Source: Macrotrachela quadricornifera (lineage: Eukaryota; Rotifera; Eurotatoria; Philodinida; Philodinidae). Taken from it: DNA of 64,000 nt. Position 1 is the first letter of the stretch. The number at the start of each line of letters is the position of its first letter. The stretch covers positions 1,112,249 to 1,176,248 of the forward strand of contig JAJEKB010021331.1 in assembly GCA_022393335.1 (NCBI GenBank), written 5' to 3'. This document shows positions 11,260 through 24,301 of the stretch, in pieces. Both the position numbers and the translations under genes were made by a program. Under the pieces are notes generated by a model that was given only the letters and a program-made list of their open reading frames with translations, was not told the origin of the DNA and did no database searches.

Positions 11260-11816
11260 ATGCCAAACCAGTTTCTTCTTCGTCGTGCCATAAATACTGA
11301 CAACGTTGCTCTTTCTGAACTTGCTCAACAAACATTCCGGGAAACGTACATTGAAGATTTAGGAATTCAATATCCTGAGCATGTTATCGTATCTTATTTT
11401 CGTTCCTCAAAGAGTCCAGAATGGTATGCTAGCAAAATAGCCGATACACATCGAGCAGTATGGGTAATAGAAGACACGATCAGTGATGAACTCGTCGCTT
11501 TTATCATTGTTTGTCCATGTCAACTACCCCATGCCGATGTTAGTTTGGGTAAAGATGATGAAATCGAATTCTTGTATATTCGACGTAATCAACAATCTTA
11601 TGAACTTGGACAACAACTAATGAATACAGCACTCTCATGGCTCGAAGAACGATATAAGGAACGATCTATTTGGCTCGCAACAATGTCATGTAATTTAAAG
11701 GCACAGAAGTTCTATGCATAATATAGTTTCGTCCAAGTCGGTGAATACTATAAGCAAACATTGAAGAATGGAAGCAACACGAAGTTATCATGCGACGAGA
11801 AAATCGATTGTCTTAA
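11260..11816 (+). pseudogene. GNAT-type N-acetyltransferase, broken
   Basis: The 153-codon frame from ATG at 11260 reads LLRRAINTDNVALSELAQQT, typical of the first strand and helix of GNAT enzymes, then FLYIRRNQQSYELGQQLM (acetyl-CoA pyrophosphate-binding loop region) and WLATMSCNLKAQKFYA. The next codon is a stop (11719-11721), where family members continue with a [RK].GF.. block; that block follows in the same frame as YSFVQVGEYY. A further one-base shift near 11775 is needed to reach the last part, MRRENRLS, and a stop at 11814-11816. Two lesions make it a pseudogene unless they are assembly errors. It resembles bacterial-type GNATs, so transfer is possible but unproven. Confidence 0.75.
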
Positions 11817-14800
11817 CTTCTTTTTCATTGTATTTTCGTATAATCGATATTAATTAGATGTAACAGAGCTTATTATCTTGAAAAACTGCGTTATTCGAAC
11901 ACCTATAATACTGTTTGTGACTTGTTCGTCTGCCAGGATTCCATGATATTGCCCCAAACCATAGTATTATTTTAGTTCCAGTGTTGCATATATTCCAGGG
12001 TTAAAGCAAGATCAACCAAACATTGCAGAATAAGAGATATTTAATTCATATATGTTTGTGTCAGATCAAAGATCAAAGGTTAAACAAAACAAAAGATGGT
12101 AAAATCAGACTTTCAGTATAGAACCAGTCAATAATGAGGATTATCGTTCTTAGTCTTTCAACTAATAAGATTCTTTTAGAGTAAGACACCTGCCAATTAG
12201 GTTTTTGAGGGCTAAACTTTCACTAAATCAGATTGTTTGATATTGATCTGTCAGCCAATCTTGTTTTTTTTTAGGTCGGAGTTTTAGCTAATCACATATT
12301 TTTGACATCAGATTTTCTCGAATAGATAGAAAATTTTTAATTGAGATGTTTTGGTAAGGAAAAGGCTTCTTTTATGAAAAAAAGTAATCTTTTATAAAGT
12401 TTCACCAGAGGTCATTGAAATTGACAGTCGAATGGCATCATTTCCTTAAATGAACCAAGGCTTATGTGAAATAAATGAAGTTTGTGGCTTTATATTTTCT
12501 TTTAGAATAAATCAGTGAAATGAAAAAAACATAATGTGAAAGTAACAACATCATTCTCTATGCTTAAGAACTGAATATCGTAAAATAAAATAAATACACC
12601 TCTGTTTTTCTACGAGTTAAAAACTGTTTTATAATAAATTCAGTCGTTTTTCAATACGACTTCATACAATTTAATATTCAGCATGATATTTTCAAATTTT
12701 AAAACGTATCACGAGTACCTCAAACAAAAACTGATTTACATTGTTTACTGCTGTATCTTTTACCGCCATTGTAAACGTATATTTACGAATATCATTTTTT
12801 TCTTTTTTTACACGTTAAAATATAACTTTTTCTTTTCATTAAATTCTATGATTAAGTTAGATAAACTTACTGATCACAATAGAAACTTCTGTTTTGGACT
12901 TTTTATGTCAAATTTTCGTGAAAGTATACTAAAATCTAATTATAGTTCGTAATTGTATAAATATATTATACATGAAAACTATTATGAACACGATCTTAAA
13001 GAAAATATTGAAGCGTTTAAGGGTAGAGATTTGGACCTCTCTCCCCTTCACAGATCGTGACCGACAGACTCCATGTGCCCATCACAGGCCGTGATCCACA
13101 TTCTAATTAATAAACTAGTGTCGCAGTAATTACTTATTAAGGACTATTACAGACGGTGACCGATAGTATTGTGAATAGTATCTCCAATCATAAAAGACAT
13201 AGAACTAAACTGTTTCTGTATCATCAGTCGTAGCAGTTATATCGTGTTTCACATTTTAATCCCGTAGGGATTGCGCGACACAGCTTTTTTCTATATTAAA
13301 GGTTTTTTTGTATCATAAATATTTGTGAAAATATATTAAAAGAATACTATAGTTAAAAGCTTTTCTAATTTTAGTGAATTATCTATTTTTCGTTACTAAA
13401 ATCTCTAGAAAAATTTGCCAAGATATATATTAAGTCGGAAAGTTTTGGAGATCACTAATTTTGGTAATAGGAACACTAGTAATGCATTATATGACTCATT
13501 TTTTGATCCTATATTGTGATCATGAATTCAGCTGAACTGTAATTCATATAAATTACCAATTTCAATTAATATTGTTGTTAGTTGAATCGATGTGATAATT
13601 TTATTCAATAATCATACATATGAAAAAGAAGAGAAACGTACCACCGATTATATTGATTTAATATGACGCGTAATCAATGTAATCCTCATAACTTCTGAAG
13701 AAACTGATGGATTGACCTGAAACTTGGTAGTTTTTAGTTTCTCATTATGACCTATCATATTAAATAATAATAAATACATGTTAAAATTTTCGAAAGTATG
13801 GTATCTAGTAAAAAAATTCGATCCTCTTGTGGACCTTCTCTTATGTATACAATTATTACTTGAGTTGCATTCATATATTTTCAAACATAACAATAGTAGT
13901 AGTACTGCATCGTTCTAGTCCACACGTCGCGTAAAAAGTAAGTGAAGATAGAAGAACCTTAAAGTACTTTTTATGTAAATAAAATAAGATGAAGCATTTT
14001 TCGCCTTCATCAAGTTAATTATATTAATTTTGGCATTATTATAAGTGCTTTACAATAGTTTTGGCATATTCGAAAGCACTTAATAACATTGTTGGCATTT
14101 ATAGAAGCAATTTCTAGTCAGTACTCATTTTCCATGTTAAAATAATTCTTATATTAATAAAAATAAAAGATTAATTTTCTTTCCTTTTTAGAGTAGATTC
14201 TAGTAGCTCTTTCTATTATTCACAATACGTATGGTTGAGAAAGTAATTATTTGTAAGCTATTTAGTAATAGTAAGCTGTGTGTAAATTATGTGAACAAAG
14301 TTCTACCTATGGAAAATTCTTGACGAAAAAAAAATGAGTGTTAAATGTCTTTTTCTCTGCTAAAAAGAAATAAAACTATTATTAACAAGTAAATCTTTTT
14401 TATTAAAAAGTATTTTTTGATTAATTTTAAAAGTCGAAAATTGCTAGTAATTGTAGTTATAGGAAAAAAGTACTTTAAAGTTGTAATTGCGCAATTTCAA
14501 TCAGTTTAATTTAAATAGGAGTTTTAACCATAAGTTAAATATGAAGTTTTAGTCAAATGGTTCGTATAACTGTTTTCGAATCCAAATAACTCAAAAAAAA
14601 TAAGCATTTTAATGAAAAAGTTCGAATCTAGTCCGTGATGCCAAAGAAATAGGATATCCAACTTATAAGTACTATTGAAAATACTTTTTATTACTTTAAG
14701 AAGAACTAATAGATAGATGTTATTAGGCGGGTTTCAACATGATTTCAAATAATAGTGATTCTTTTCGAACGGAACTGAAATGATGTAGTTATTCGTATTG

Positions 14801-14844
14801 TGACAGTTAATCGTTTCAATCGGGAAAATTTCTATTGTTCTGCA
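11817..14844. other. long AT-rich stretch without recognisable genes
   Basis: Over 3 kb with only short chance open frames (for example 12683-12952, a low-complexity Phe/Ile/Asn-rich frame). Around 13020-13160 is a slightly GC-richer patch with CAGATCGTGACCGACAG and CAGGCCGTGATCC, a diverged short duplication of unknown nature. Confidence 0.5.
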
Positions 14845-15486
14845 TTAAGGCCTCCTCCCCCTCCCCACTCAAAAAAAGTCAATTTTATTCAAAAAATTTC
14901 GAAGTTGAGATAACTATATGGGAAGATAGCCGCCTATCTTTAGACCTTTTAGATTTGATATGTTTTTTTATCCAAAATCCCTGTTTTGGCCAAAATTTTC
15001 GATAGTTTTCGTTAACTTGAAAAATCTGCTTGTTTTTTCTCGGTTTATGGTTTTTTTTATTTTCGTTCTAAGATTTCTCGGTTCAGACTCTTTTAATATA
15101 TTAAAATTTTATTTTGTTCTTCAAGAGCGCGTCGAAATGCAGGGCAATATAGAGTCTTTTTTTTAACCAAGTTTTGTTTTTATTATATATACAAACATTT
15201 ATGTAACTAGACACCCATTCTTCGCGCGTTTTTTGAGTCATTGAACTTATAATGCTCTACATTTTGAGATGCTCTTTTAAGCAAAAATAAATGAAATACA
15301 TTGATCGAACTCCGGTCGAGAAAAGCTTGGAATGAAAATGAGCCATTTTTTACCCTTGTTTGGTTTATATCTCTGTCAAACCTCAGCGTGTCGAGCTGAA
15401 AATTTCACCACAGCTTCTCCGCTTCAGCCCATTTGAAGGTTCCTGGGCTGAGATCGATTTTTGAGTGGGGAGTGGAGAGGTCTTAA
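14845..15486. mobile_element. short-TIR element candidate
   Basis: TTAAGGCCTCCTCCCCCTCC with CCACTCAAAAA at the left is mirrored by TTTTTGAGTGGGGAGTGGAG and AGGTCTTAA at the right, giving inverted ends of about 34 bp around a 0.64-kb AT-rich core. No coding region inside. Class not determined; a clean target duplication is not visible beyond the palindromic TTAA. Confidence 0.5.
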
Positions 15487-16684
15487 GGTTACGATTTGAC
15501 ACTCTTCTATTCTGCTGCGATAATCACCCCACCCTCAAGTAACATATTCGTTTGTTCATGTTATCTACGGAATGACATGCTAGATTGAAATGGTTAAAAA
15601 CTGTCTTGATTTCTTTTTAGCCGCTGGCGTGATGAAGAACTATATTACATTTTCTATTTAATATATAATACTTGTTTTAAATAAATATTTGTTAGCTTTA
15701 AGTGACTACATTGTAAGTGAATAATTTAAAAGAGCTAAATGAGTAAAGCAATCAAAAGTGCATTAACTTTTAAATAAATATTTGAAAAAAGGTAATAGCT
15801 ATTTAAAATAAATACATAGCTAGTGAATGCTGTAAATAGTTGAATTTAAAATAAAAAAAATGTTCATTTTGTGAAGCTATGTAGTGAAAACAGATCGTTT
15901 TAAACTAGTTTTTTGTTTCAATGGATAAATATGATTATCTATCATTGATGAGATTTTTAGAAAAATTAGTCATTTACATTCGTTGATTGATTTATAAATT
16001 CAAAAAAAAAACTTTGATTAAAATAAAATATTTCTTATAAAAAAAAGTTTCGAATTTAGTTGAGATTGAAATAATATTTTTATCTATCACTATTGACATT
16101 GAATGATTGGATAAATTTGGTGGAAAGTTTGATTTTTCTATTTGAATAAAATAAAAATAAAAGTTAAATATTTTTTGAAATATTATTATCATGGTTAGAT
16201 GTGTAGATAACAGATTGAAGAAAAATGTTTTTTATCAGAGATTTTTTTCATAATAATAATAATTTAATTATAAGATTAAAGTTTATTTATATACAATATT
16301 TGATAGAATTTATGATATAAAATCTTTTCTGAGCACATTAGTTTATCTAATTTGTCGACCTTTATTTTTTTTTAGAATTTTTTTTCTTCAATTATTTTTT
16401 TTTCACAGATTAAAATCATAAATAAAAGTCTCGTATCAACTGCACTGCTATAAATGTTTGAACTAAGGCCCTAGATAATCTATTTTTTACTTTCTCTCAT
16501 ACATTTTATGTTTTGATATTAATTCAATGACTTTTTATTATTCCCGAAAGATGAAGTCGATAATCATTCTCTACAATGAGAAGTATTCATCGTCAAAAGA
16601 ATTAAAAAAACGTGTAACTTAATATAAAATATTTCATTAAAATTATTAAAAAAATGTTTTCTTTAGTTTTATTCTCAATTATAA
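15487..16684. other. AT-rich intergenic DNA
   Basis: No coding region or ordered repeat seen; A/T homopolymer runs dominate. Confidence 0.5.
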
Positions 16685-16685
16685 C

Positions 16686-16694
16686 TATATAAAT
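16686..16694 (+). promoter_or_regulatory. possible TATA box of the second GPCR
   Basis: TATATAAAT sits 47 bp before the ATG at 16741, a workable spacing for a short 5' leader. Sequence match only; the whole area is AT-rich, so chance is high. Confidence 0.25.
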
Positions 16695-16740
16695 AGTTTG
16701 TCCATATAGATTATATAAAATAAGATAAATCTATTTGAAA

Positions 16741-17783
16741 ATGATTAATTATGGTCATGGATTAATTGGTTACATATTAACTATAATTGCTCTTATTCAT
16801 GGATTATTGGCATTGATCATATGTGTAATAGTGATTATTTTAATTGTTTATCATCAATATAATAATCGTCTGAAAAACGAAGAAAAAACTACTCTTATAC
16901 TTTCGATTAATATTTATTTATGTATTTTAAGTGTTTTATCTGCATTAATTTTCACTAATATTGAAACATTAATAGGTGATATATATGGAAATGATTTTAA
17001 TTCATCATTATGTATATTCAAAGGATATTTTATTGCTTCAATGTTTTGTGCCATGTATCATGCTTTTATTATACAGGTACGAATTTAAAGAATATATTAG
17101 ATTTATATTAGTATTTGATTATTTTCGCAAAATAATATTTTTATTTTCTAATATTATTTTTTTTATTTGAGGCTTTCTTTCGTCTTTGTCGTATTGTATA
17201 TTCAAATTACAAGTGGATTCAATTTTATTTATTTTACATAATTGTTACACCTATTCAATTAATAGAAGCGTTTGTTCTTTTATCTCCTCTTCTAATTTGG
17301 CAGGATATAATATATATACCTAATGATCATTTTTGTTATATTGCATTCATAAGACTTCGTCCAACTCTTTGGGCTGTATTTACTATTTATTCTATTCCTC
17401 TTATTTTTTTATCAATAATCTATATGCGAATAACAATATTTATTCGTAAACAGACGACTCAACAAGCATTTGCAGCAAGACGAAGACAAAAACGCGATTT
17501 AGTTGCTATTCAACGTATAATAATTAATATTGGTATATTAGTTGTGCTTGGAATTCCAGCGATAGTTCTTCTATTGATGCTATTGATTACTGGTATTGAA
17601 AATCCATTGCTTTATCGTATTTCATGGATTGGGTTTGAAATATCTCTGGCATTATTAAGCGGAGAAATGGTGTTTATGACACCACAGTTGAGAAATATTT
17701 TATTGAGACGATGGCAACATAATAGAGTTAATCCAGGTACACTCTCGATTCACTGGAGAGCGGCCGGCACAACTGCTCAATAA
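16741..17783 (+). CDS. rhodopsin-like GPCR, 315 aa, two exons
   Basis: Exon 1 is 16741-17076 and exon 2 is 17172-17783; the 95-bp intron starts GTACGA after ..FIIQ and ends TTTGAG before AFFRLCRIVY, phase 0. Hydrophobic helices lie at about residues 10-36, 52-73, 91-113, 128-150, 175-200, 226-252 and 258-284. Cys91 at helix 3 and Cys167 in loop 2 can form the usual disulfide. FRLCRIVY follows helix 3 where DRY normally sits, a variant that I associate with bdelloid class-A receptors. Helix 7 ends VFMTPQLR with no NPxxY. Loop 3 is basic (AARRRQKRD). The frame is open throughout. The ligand is unknown. It shares fold but little sequence with the receptor at 8679. An ATTAAAATAAAA stretch about 100 bp after the stop may serve polyadenylation. 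Confidence 0.88.
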
Positions 17784-18165
17784 TTTCGTTTATTATTATT
17801 ATTATAATACTCACTTTTATATACTATTTATAAAAGAACTCAACCGACTCTCAACTCAACTAATTAACCTATTAAAATAAAACATGCACATCTCATTTTG
17901 AACTATTCTATTCGTTCAATAAAATTCTATTCAATATTTACTTAAATAGAGTTTTTCTATGTATACTGTATTCATAATATGATATATCATAGATATATCT
18001 ATCTATTCTTATCCCATTATAATTTGTTCCTTCTTTTCCCTCGACTGTAGGGGAGGGGGGAGGTCATATGAAAAAAAAAGTTTGTGTGCGTGTAGTAAGG
18101 TCAAAAGAACATTGAGGACAAAAGTAAGCCACCTCCAATCATCTATATACGAATTGGTAGTTATT
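17784..18165. other. spacer
   Basis: No gene seen; TATC/ATAT-rich sequence followed by a G-run near 18050. Confidence 0.5.
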
Positions 18166-18169
18166 CAAG

Positions 18170-18315
18170 GCCTAATATATGGGAGTATCCATAGGTCTTC
18201 GCGGCCGCTATATGTGGGTACCCATGGATCCTCAAGGCATGTCCTACGAGATACCCACGAGTCTTCAAGTGCTATACTGTATGGATATCAATAGGTCCTC
18301 ACGTCGCATATAACA
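18170..18315. repeat. degenerate tandem repeat, GGTCCTCA-type
   Basis: Four to five units of about 38 bp, each with a TATCCATAGGTCTTC/TACCCATGGATCCTC-like core followed by a variable CRYRTATATG segment. The same unit type occurs in the other orientation at 39184-39465 and 38640-38740, so a shared satellite family is likely. Confidence 0.5.
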
Positions 18316-18443
18316 GAGGCACCGAAATGCACTGAAGTCCTATTTAGTAGAGGTGGCTCTAGGGTATGAAGTCAACCAGAAACAGAAAAGCGGGAGGGAA
18401 GGTTATACAAAACGGTTTGTTGGGCTATCAATATTGCTACTAC

Positions 18444-20118
18444 TAGTAGATACCCGTGCAAAATGCACGGGGAAGATGTGATTTTAGTAATTTGATTTTT
18501 TGTATGGTATCGTATAATCGACAGAAAAATCTCCAGATTCTACGTACTGATAAAGTCAAGTATAAGCTTTTTCTGTCTCCTACCCCTACCATCAAAACAC
18601 AGATCTCCTTGCATATCAATTGAATGTTTTTACTCATACCCACACCCATATCCCCTCATTACCCATGATTTCATATGCCGACGGCGAATCTTCATTCACC
18701 TCAAGCTATTCTAAGATCTTCGACCTCACAAAATATTTACCTTTCCAAACAATTGAGGGTAAGCGTTGTTTAAACCCATCTATCAGTGCATTGTTTTTTG
18801 CTCATCTACATAAGATCTACACACGTAAATCTTCAACTCGAAAAACAGATAGACACCTTCATCGCATACTATATGAAATTTCAGTCTATGAGAGGACAAA
18901 TAACGCATTGGTCTGTTGGATCCCCCTTAGCTGAATCCTAGAACACGAATGAGCACAAAATTATACCAAAGTTACTAATTGTTCCAGTAAACACTTTCAA
19001 AACGAAAACTTTTGCTCTTCTTACACGAAGTTAAAAGGAAAACATCAGTGTATTGTTTTAATTCTGAACTTTGAGTAGAAGTTTCGATCATCCTATTGAC
19101 TGTCTCTCCGACCCTTCGGCCTAACAATTGAATGGTTTTTCAGTGCATTTTCACCTGTCTCTGTATATATTTTTTCATCAGTGCAACCCAGTTCACCCCT
19201 TTTATCATTATTTTTATCTGCTCTACTTTTCAGTATCATCCGTATCTGTAGTTAGTCAATACTGAAAATCTATATCCACATCTATTTTAACTTTAATCTC
19301 TCACAAATCTCAGACCCATATTCAGCTTATACATTGTCGTGACAATCTGGCTTTTTCACATGGCTGTACTGTTATATCGAAACTTCTGGGCCAGATAGTA
19401 AAGACCTCACATCGAAAGCCATCTAGTTCTATTTTGAAACAAACAAAGCTGTGAGGGCACTTTCTGTAAGATGAATACATGATACACAGTATAAATATTC
19501 GCAAAGTAAAATATTCGTCTCTATTTATAGGATACATTTTCATCTATAAATCTTCATAGAATACTTACCACGGTTATTTATTAATCACAGCTAGAGCGAA
19601 TGAGATGTGACTTCGATTGGAGGTGGATACTCCTAACTTTCCAAATAGATGAATGACTCTCGACGCGGCCGCTCTCCCCTGACCCTCACCTGCAAATAAA
19701 CATTTGTGGACCCGCTAACTCAACCTCTTACTCAAGTTTGTTACAGATTGCGATTTCTATTTTACTTGAAAATTTCGATTTATCCAGACGACCAAACGGT
19801 AGAAATTCGAAATTTAAATTAATCTAGACGAAAAACCGTTAGAAATTCGAAATTTGAATATTTCTAGACGAAAAACCGTTGGAAATCCACATTTGAATTT
19901 TTCTAGACGGAAAACTGTCTAAAATAGAAATTGAAATTGGTCTAGACAGAAAACCATTAGAATTCGAAATTTTGAATCTGTCTAGACGGAAAACCGTTAG
20001 AAATCAAAAAAAGATTCAAGTGATTGAAGTTCAACGTTGTAATATAGAGTTTTTTAATATAAATGTTTTTTTGACCCGGTAACAGACAGACAGACACTCA
20101 ACATTATAATATAGATTG
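18444..20118. repeat. candidate dispersed element with hairpin start and TATAGATT-like end
   Basis: Starts near TAGATACCCGTGCAAAATGC with a perfect CCCGTGCA/TGCACGGG hairpin, and closes with ACAGACAGACACTCAAC then ATTATAATATAGATTG. Similar start and end styles are seen at 62604-63101. Many animal genomes carry dispersed elements with such termini; I cannot assign the class (Helitron-like or retroelement-derived are both possible) and the interior has no protein frame I recognise. Confidence 0.35.
19790..20008. repeat. tandem repeat, about 40-bp unit, TCTAGACG type
   Basis: Five to six imperfect units, each beginning TCTAGACGRAAAACCGTTAG and followed by AAATTCGAAATTTGAAT. Units drift in both length and sequence. 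It lies inside the candidate element 18444-20118. Confidence 0.75.
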
Positions 20119-21236
20119 TAAAGCTGAAACATGGGGTTGTTCGGACAGATTTAAGGTTATCATAGATATTCCATCAACTGAAGGAAAGGTCATATGAAAT
20201 AAATAGTGTGTTAGCTTGATTATCGTGAGAGTCAAAGGTAAAAAAAAAACATGTTCTTAGAGAAAATCCATGAATGAATTGCAACTTTTTTAAGAACCCG
20301 ACGATTAACGTTTTGTCAAAAGTTTTCGGGATCGGGAATCGAATGTTAGTATTAGTTTTTGAAATTTTTGTTTTGATAAAGGAAGGACTTTTTAAATAAA
20401 ATAATGATTTTATAATGTAGGAGTTTTCATAGAAGTGCTGATTAGGCGACTATCGTTTGAAATTGATAGTGGTTGTCCGGATCCTTCCAGGTGGTCTTTT
20501 CTAGCTCTTCAGGATTAGACATGAGCAAAGAATAGAAGATAACAAGTAAATGATCGTAACCGAAGTTCAACTTTGAAAAGTAGGAAACGAGACAACATGT
20601 AATTTAATGTGATTGACTACTAATGAGAGCCAATGGTAGTATGAATTTGTTTGAAAAAAAAACGAATACAGAGGAGAGTATCGGTTGACTTATACAGTAT
20701 ATTCAGACTTTGCTTGTAGGAAAAAAAGACTTTCTTGGAATTTATCAATTGTATGCTATGTGTGTGAGTATTTTCAAGTCTTGTCTTGTCTTACGTAATG
20801 ACTACAAAATAATAATGTTGAAACATGGGATCTGATGTCTTTTATTATTATTCCTTTTTCTGAAACAAAGGTAACAGAGCGTTTAAAGAAGAATTGGTTG
20901 AAATTATAAAACAACGACATAATAAATAAATTCAATGATCACATGCAGAAACGAAAGTTTTTATAGATATTTTGCATAATACATTATTCTAGTTAAAGAC
21001 TCAAGATTTTATGTAAATTTCTGTCGTTAATATAGGTAAATTCCAACTAATTATTTTTCGGTGATTACCATTCTTCTAAAATGACTAAGTTCATTAATAG
21101 TAGAAATGTGATTGACTTGGATGAAAAAATACAACATACATTTTCTAAATATGTGCCAAACACAATTCGATATATTTTTTCATATGTGAATAAATCATAT
21201 TTAAAAGTTAAAGAAATAAATCGAAATTGTTAATAT
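20119..21236. other. intergenic, nothing recognised
   Basis: AT-rich; no supportable coding region on either strand. Confidence 0.5.
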
Positions 21237-21557
21237 TTAATCTATATTTTGATTCATAAGAATGTATCCTTCTTTAACATGTTTAACGTATGTTTCATAT
21301 GATGTATTATTACTCGATTTGAGCTTTTGTTGAAAAACTTTAATAATAGATGGTTGTAAGAATTTCTTATTCATCATACAAATAAGTGAATAATATTGAT
21401 TTGTGTTCAACGTCCGTTCCATACGACGAGAGAAATCTAACATTGTCGGATCAGTTTCCTTGATTTTTCGTTGAAATTCATGTCTCTTTAAAGGAGAAAG
21501 CTTTTTGAAATTGTAAGATGATGAATATGAAGCATTTAATTTTAATATTGATGGACA
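21237..21557 (-). CDS. possible coding exon, unknown protein
   Basis: Open minus-strand frame of 106 codons after an upstream stop. The predicted peptide is of ordinary composition for a soluble protein (KRHEFQRKIKETDPTMLDFS, then SRRMERTLNTNQYYSLICMM, ending GYILMNQNID) with no membrane segment or motif I recognise. No splice partners were identified. Immediately beyond, on the plus strand around 21519-21663, another short ordinary-looking frame ends MTTSNEALKTL. These may be decayed exons of one or two genes; both are weak calls. Confidence 0.25.
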   Translation of the reverse strand, partial: CPSILKLNASYSSSYNFKKLSPLKRHEFQRKIKETDPTMLDFSRRMERTLNTNQYYSLICMMNKKFLQPSIIKVFQQKLKSSNNTSYETYVKHVKEGYILMNQNID

Positions 21558-21663
21558 TTATTTAACTACATTAGTACGAACAGTTGAATTTAAACATATA
21601 CTTCCAATTTTGTCAATGGGATCTGCTATGACAACTTCTAATGAAGCATTAAAAACCTTATGA

Positions 21664-22797
21664 TAAATTTTAGTCGAACAACATTGTTTAGTAACTTTGC
21701 ATATTGGTTTGCTTTGATTATCCGTTTGAAAAGAATAGTTTTTTCTATTAATTCATCCACTTCCTTTGCATCTCTATTGATTGATGATGATTAATGTGAT
21801 AAAACTTCATCGATATTACTCAAACATTTTAGAAGAGATAGAATCACAAGAGCATTAACCATATTTAATAAAATACTTTAATGAAATACAAACAAAATGA
21901 TCAAAGTTTAAATACAAAATTATAATATCAGATTACATAAAAAAGATAACGACAGAGATGAAAATATAAAATTTCGATAAATCTAAAATAAAAAAGAAAA
22001 AGAATAGAATCAGATTTGATCAGTGAAAAAGTCGATTAGTATTTCTGAAAAAAGAAAATATTAATAATATTGTTTATACGATCGTTACAATCTATTTGTA
22101 TCTAGGATAAAGAGGTAAACAATATTCTTTCTATAGTCATGTCAATCTGCTCGAATCGACAAACAATAATAAATGTCAGAAGAAGTCATTCATCTTTTCT
22201 TATTGTTTTAACATTGTATTCATGATTATCTCTTTAGGTTATATTATCATTTGAAACTATCAACAGTTAATCAGATGATTTTTGTAATGTATTCATCATT
22301 GTTCTTAATCCAACGAAATATGTAGTTCTTTATAAATATCTTTCATTTTTGTCAAAAACTGTTTAAATATTTTAGATTAACAACAGTATACAAAGTACTC
22401 ATTCTTCTCTAATTGATTGTCTCTTAGAATTTGAATAGTTGTCACTTTTATATCATTAATATGTCATCATTCATTCGTATGGCACAAATGTCTAATAAAC
22501 CTAAAATAATAACTGATCTTAAACTATTTTTTAAGATTTTAAAAGCATTTCAATAGTTGTAAGATTTATCTCATTTTTAATTCAATTAAAATTGTAAATT
22601 TATTTTTATTAATCTAATTTAAATAGACTCGAATACCAAAATTAAAAAGACTATCTAATAACGAAAAACACATTTATTTTACTGTATAATTTATTAGGTT
22701 TATTTCAATTACAGTATTTTTACAAGTAACGTTCATCAAAAGTCGATTCATTTCACAGACTGTCACAGGGCACTTTTTTACCCTGTCCTGTCCTGTG
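21664..22797. other. AT-rich intergenic DNA
   Basis: No gene or ordered repeat that I can support. Confidence 0.5.
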
Positions 22798-22954
22798 CAG
22801 GGTTGCCAAATCCAAATTTTGAAAAACAGTAGTGCGTTCCAAACGTAGAGGAAGTTAGCCTCATATTCGAGGAAATCCAGCCAAGATTCGTTTAGGAAAG
22901 TATCCCACTGTTCCAGAGAGTTTCAGAGTAGAGCTCTATCGATTGGCAACCTTG
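22798..22954. mobile_element. small hAT-like MITE candidate
   Basis: CAGGGTTGCCAAATC at the left end is inverted as GATTGGCAACCTTG at the right end, 157 bp apart. CAGGGTTGCCAA is a terminus style typical of hAT elements. An 8-bp target duplication is not evident, so the call is tentative. Confidence 0.4.
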
Positions 22955-23204
22955 AATTTTACATAGCTTATATTTTTTGTGACAAATTTTGAAAACAGTG
23001 GTTCCCTCGTATTACCATTCACATTGCTATTGACTATGCGTATTATCAACAGCAGTGTCAACACTGTTAGCTTGTTTGGGTGTAGAAACAGGACGTGGAG
23101 AAAGATATTCTGATCGAGAGACTCTTCCACTGTCTTTCTGTTTCTCTTTGGAAACTTTATTTCTTCGCAAAAGTTTTTTTATATTTGAAGTATTTGCAAG
23201 TACA

Positions 23205-23556
23205 GGAGGATGCAAAAGTCAGTTTACCCAAAAAAAATTAAGTATCTCCATTACGAGTCGAGCAAACGAATTGATTTTTTTCCCAATTCAAAAGACATGT
23301 ACAAGCTTTATATCCATAAAGACATGCCTAGAGAAAACCCTTTATTAAGTATATTATTTTTTCTCGTATCTGTCAAAAAGTAAAACGTTTTTTGTTGAGA
23401 TCAATAGTGATACTTAACAAAGGGTCTCTCTAGACATGTCTTTATAGATATGAAGCTTGAACATGCATCTATTATTGGTAAAAAAATCAGTTCGTTTGCT
23501 CGACCCGCAATGGAGATATTTTATTTTTTTGGGGTAAACTGACTTTTGCACCCTCG
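23205..23556. mobile_element. foldback element, 0.35 kb
   Basis: The two halves are complementary: GATGCAAAAGTCAGTTTACC at the left returns inverted at the right end before CGTGTATAAAAG, and AAAGACATGCCTAGAGAAAA returns as an inverted match around 23427-23450. The right terminus read outward-in is CGAGGGTGCAAAAG, resembling the CGAGGGAA ends of the 0.62-kb family. The flanking triplets are ACA and TGT, so no direct duplication is seen. Confidence 0.6.
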
Positions 23557-23559
23557 TGT

Positions 23560-24300
23560 ATAAAAGAACGCATGGAGGAGACGTGGATCGTGGAGATCTA
23601 TATCTTTCAGTTCAAAGAATGGTAGGTTCTCGATGAAATATTGATTTATATTCGAAGTCGAATTAGACAGCTCCTTCTGGAAAAAGCATGTTTGTGTTTG
23701 TATCGCATGTGTTTCTCAAAACACAGCGTATGGAAGTGGTAATAACAGAATTAGAAGAGCACCAAACTATAGATGAACGATCAAAAACTATCTCTTTTAG
23801 TATCGTACATGGATAATACATGTTGAATATTCCATACTGTAGTCGTACTTCGAAACTCTCAGTAAACTCGGAGTGAAATCGAAGTCTACCGTTTTCTTCT
23901 TTTAATTGCTTTTCATGTGACATTCTGTGCGATTGTCGTCTTGAAATTGAATAATTGATCAAATATGTCGTGTCTAGGTTTTGCAGCATCATTGCATGTA
24001 GATAATATGATAAGAAATAAAAATAACAAGTAATAAAATCTAACCTTTCTTAACGAATATCTTTTTTTATATGATTGACCTGTTGTACAGAACATCTTCC
24101 GGTTCTCAGAATGAATTTTGCTAATTTTCAACCCGTCTAACATGACTGCCCTGATATTCTGAATATGAACGATTTTTTATAGTCTCTACCTAATCTATCA
24201 GTCTCTATGAGCTGATTTATGGGCGAGCGAGACAATTTTCTTTCTGAAAATACGTTGAGGATCAATTAGATTTTATTGTTCAATTACTAATGTCGGTATG
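23560..24300. other. spacer with weak minus-strand frames
   Basis: On the minus strand 23663-24143, two overlapping frames run: one includes a hydrophobic FYYLLFLFLIILSTCNDAA segment that could be a signal peptide, the other runs on for about 90 further residues with five cysteines. No homology recognised and no splice structure established, so it is not called as a gene. Confidence 0.3.
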
Positions 24301-24301
24301 T

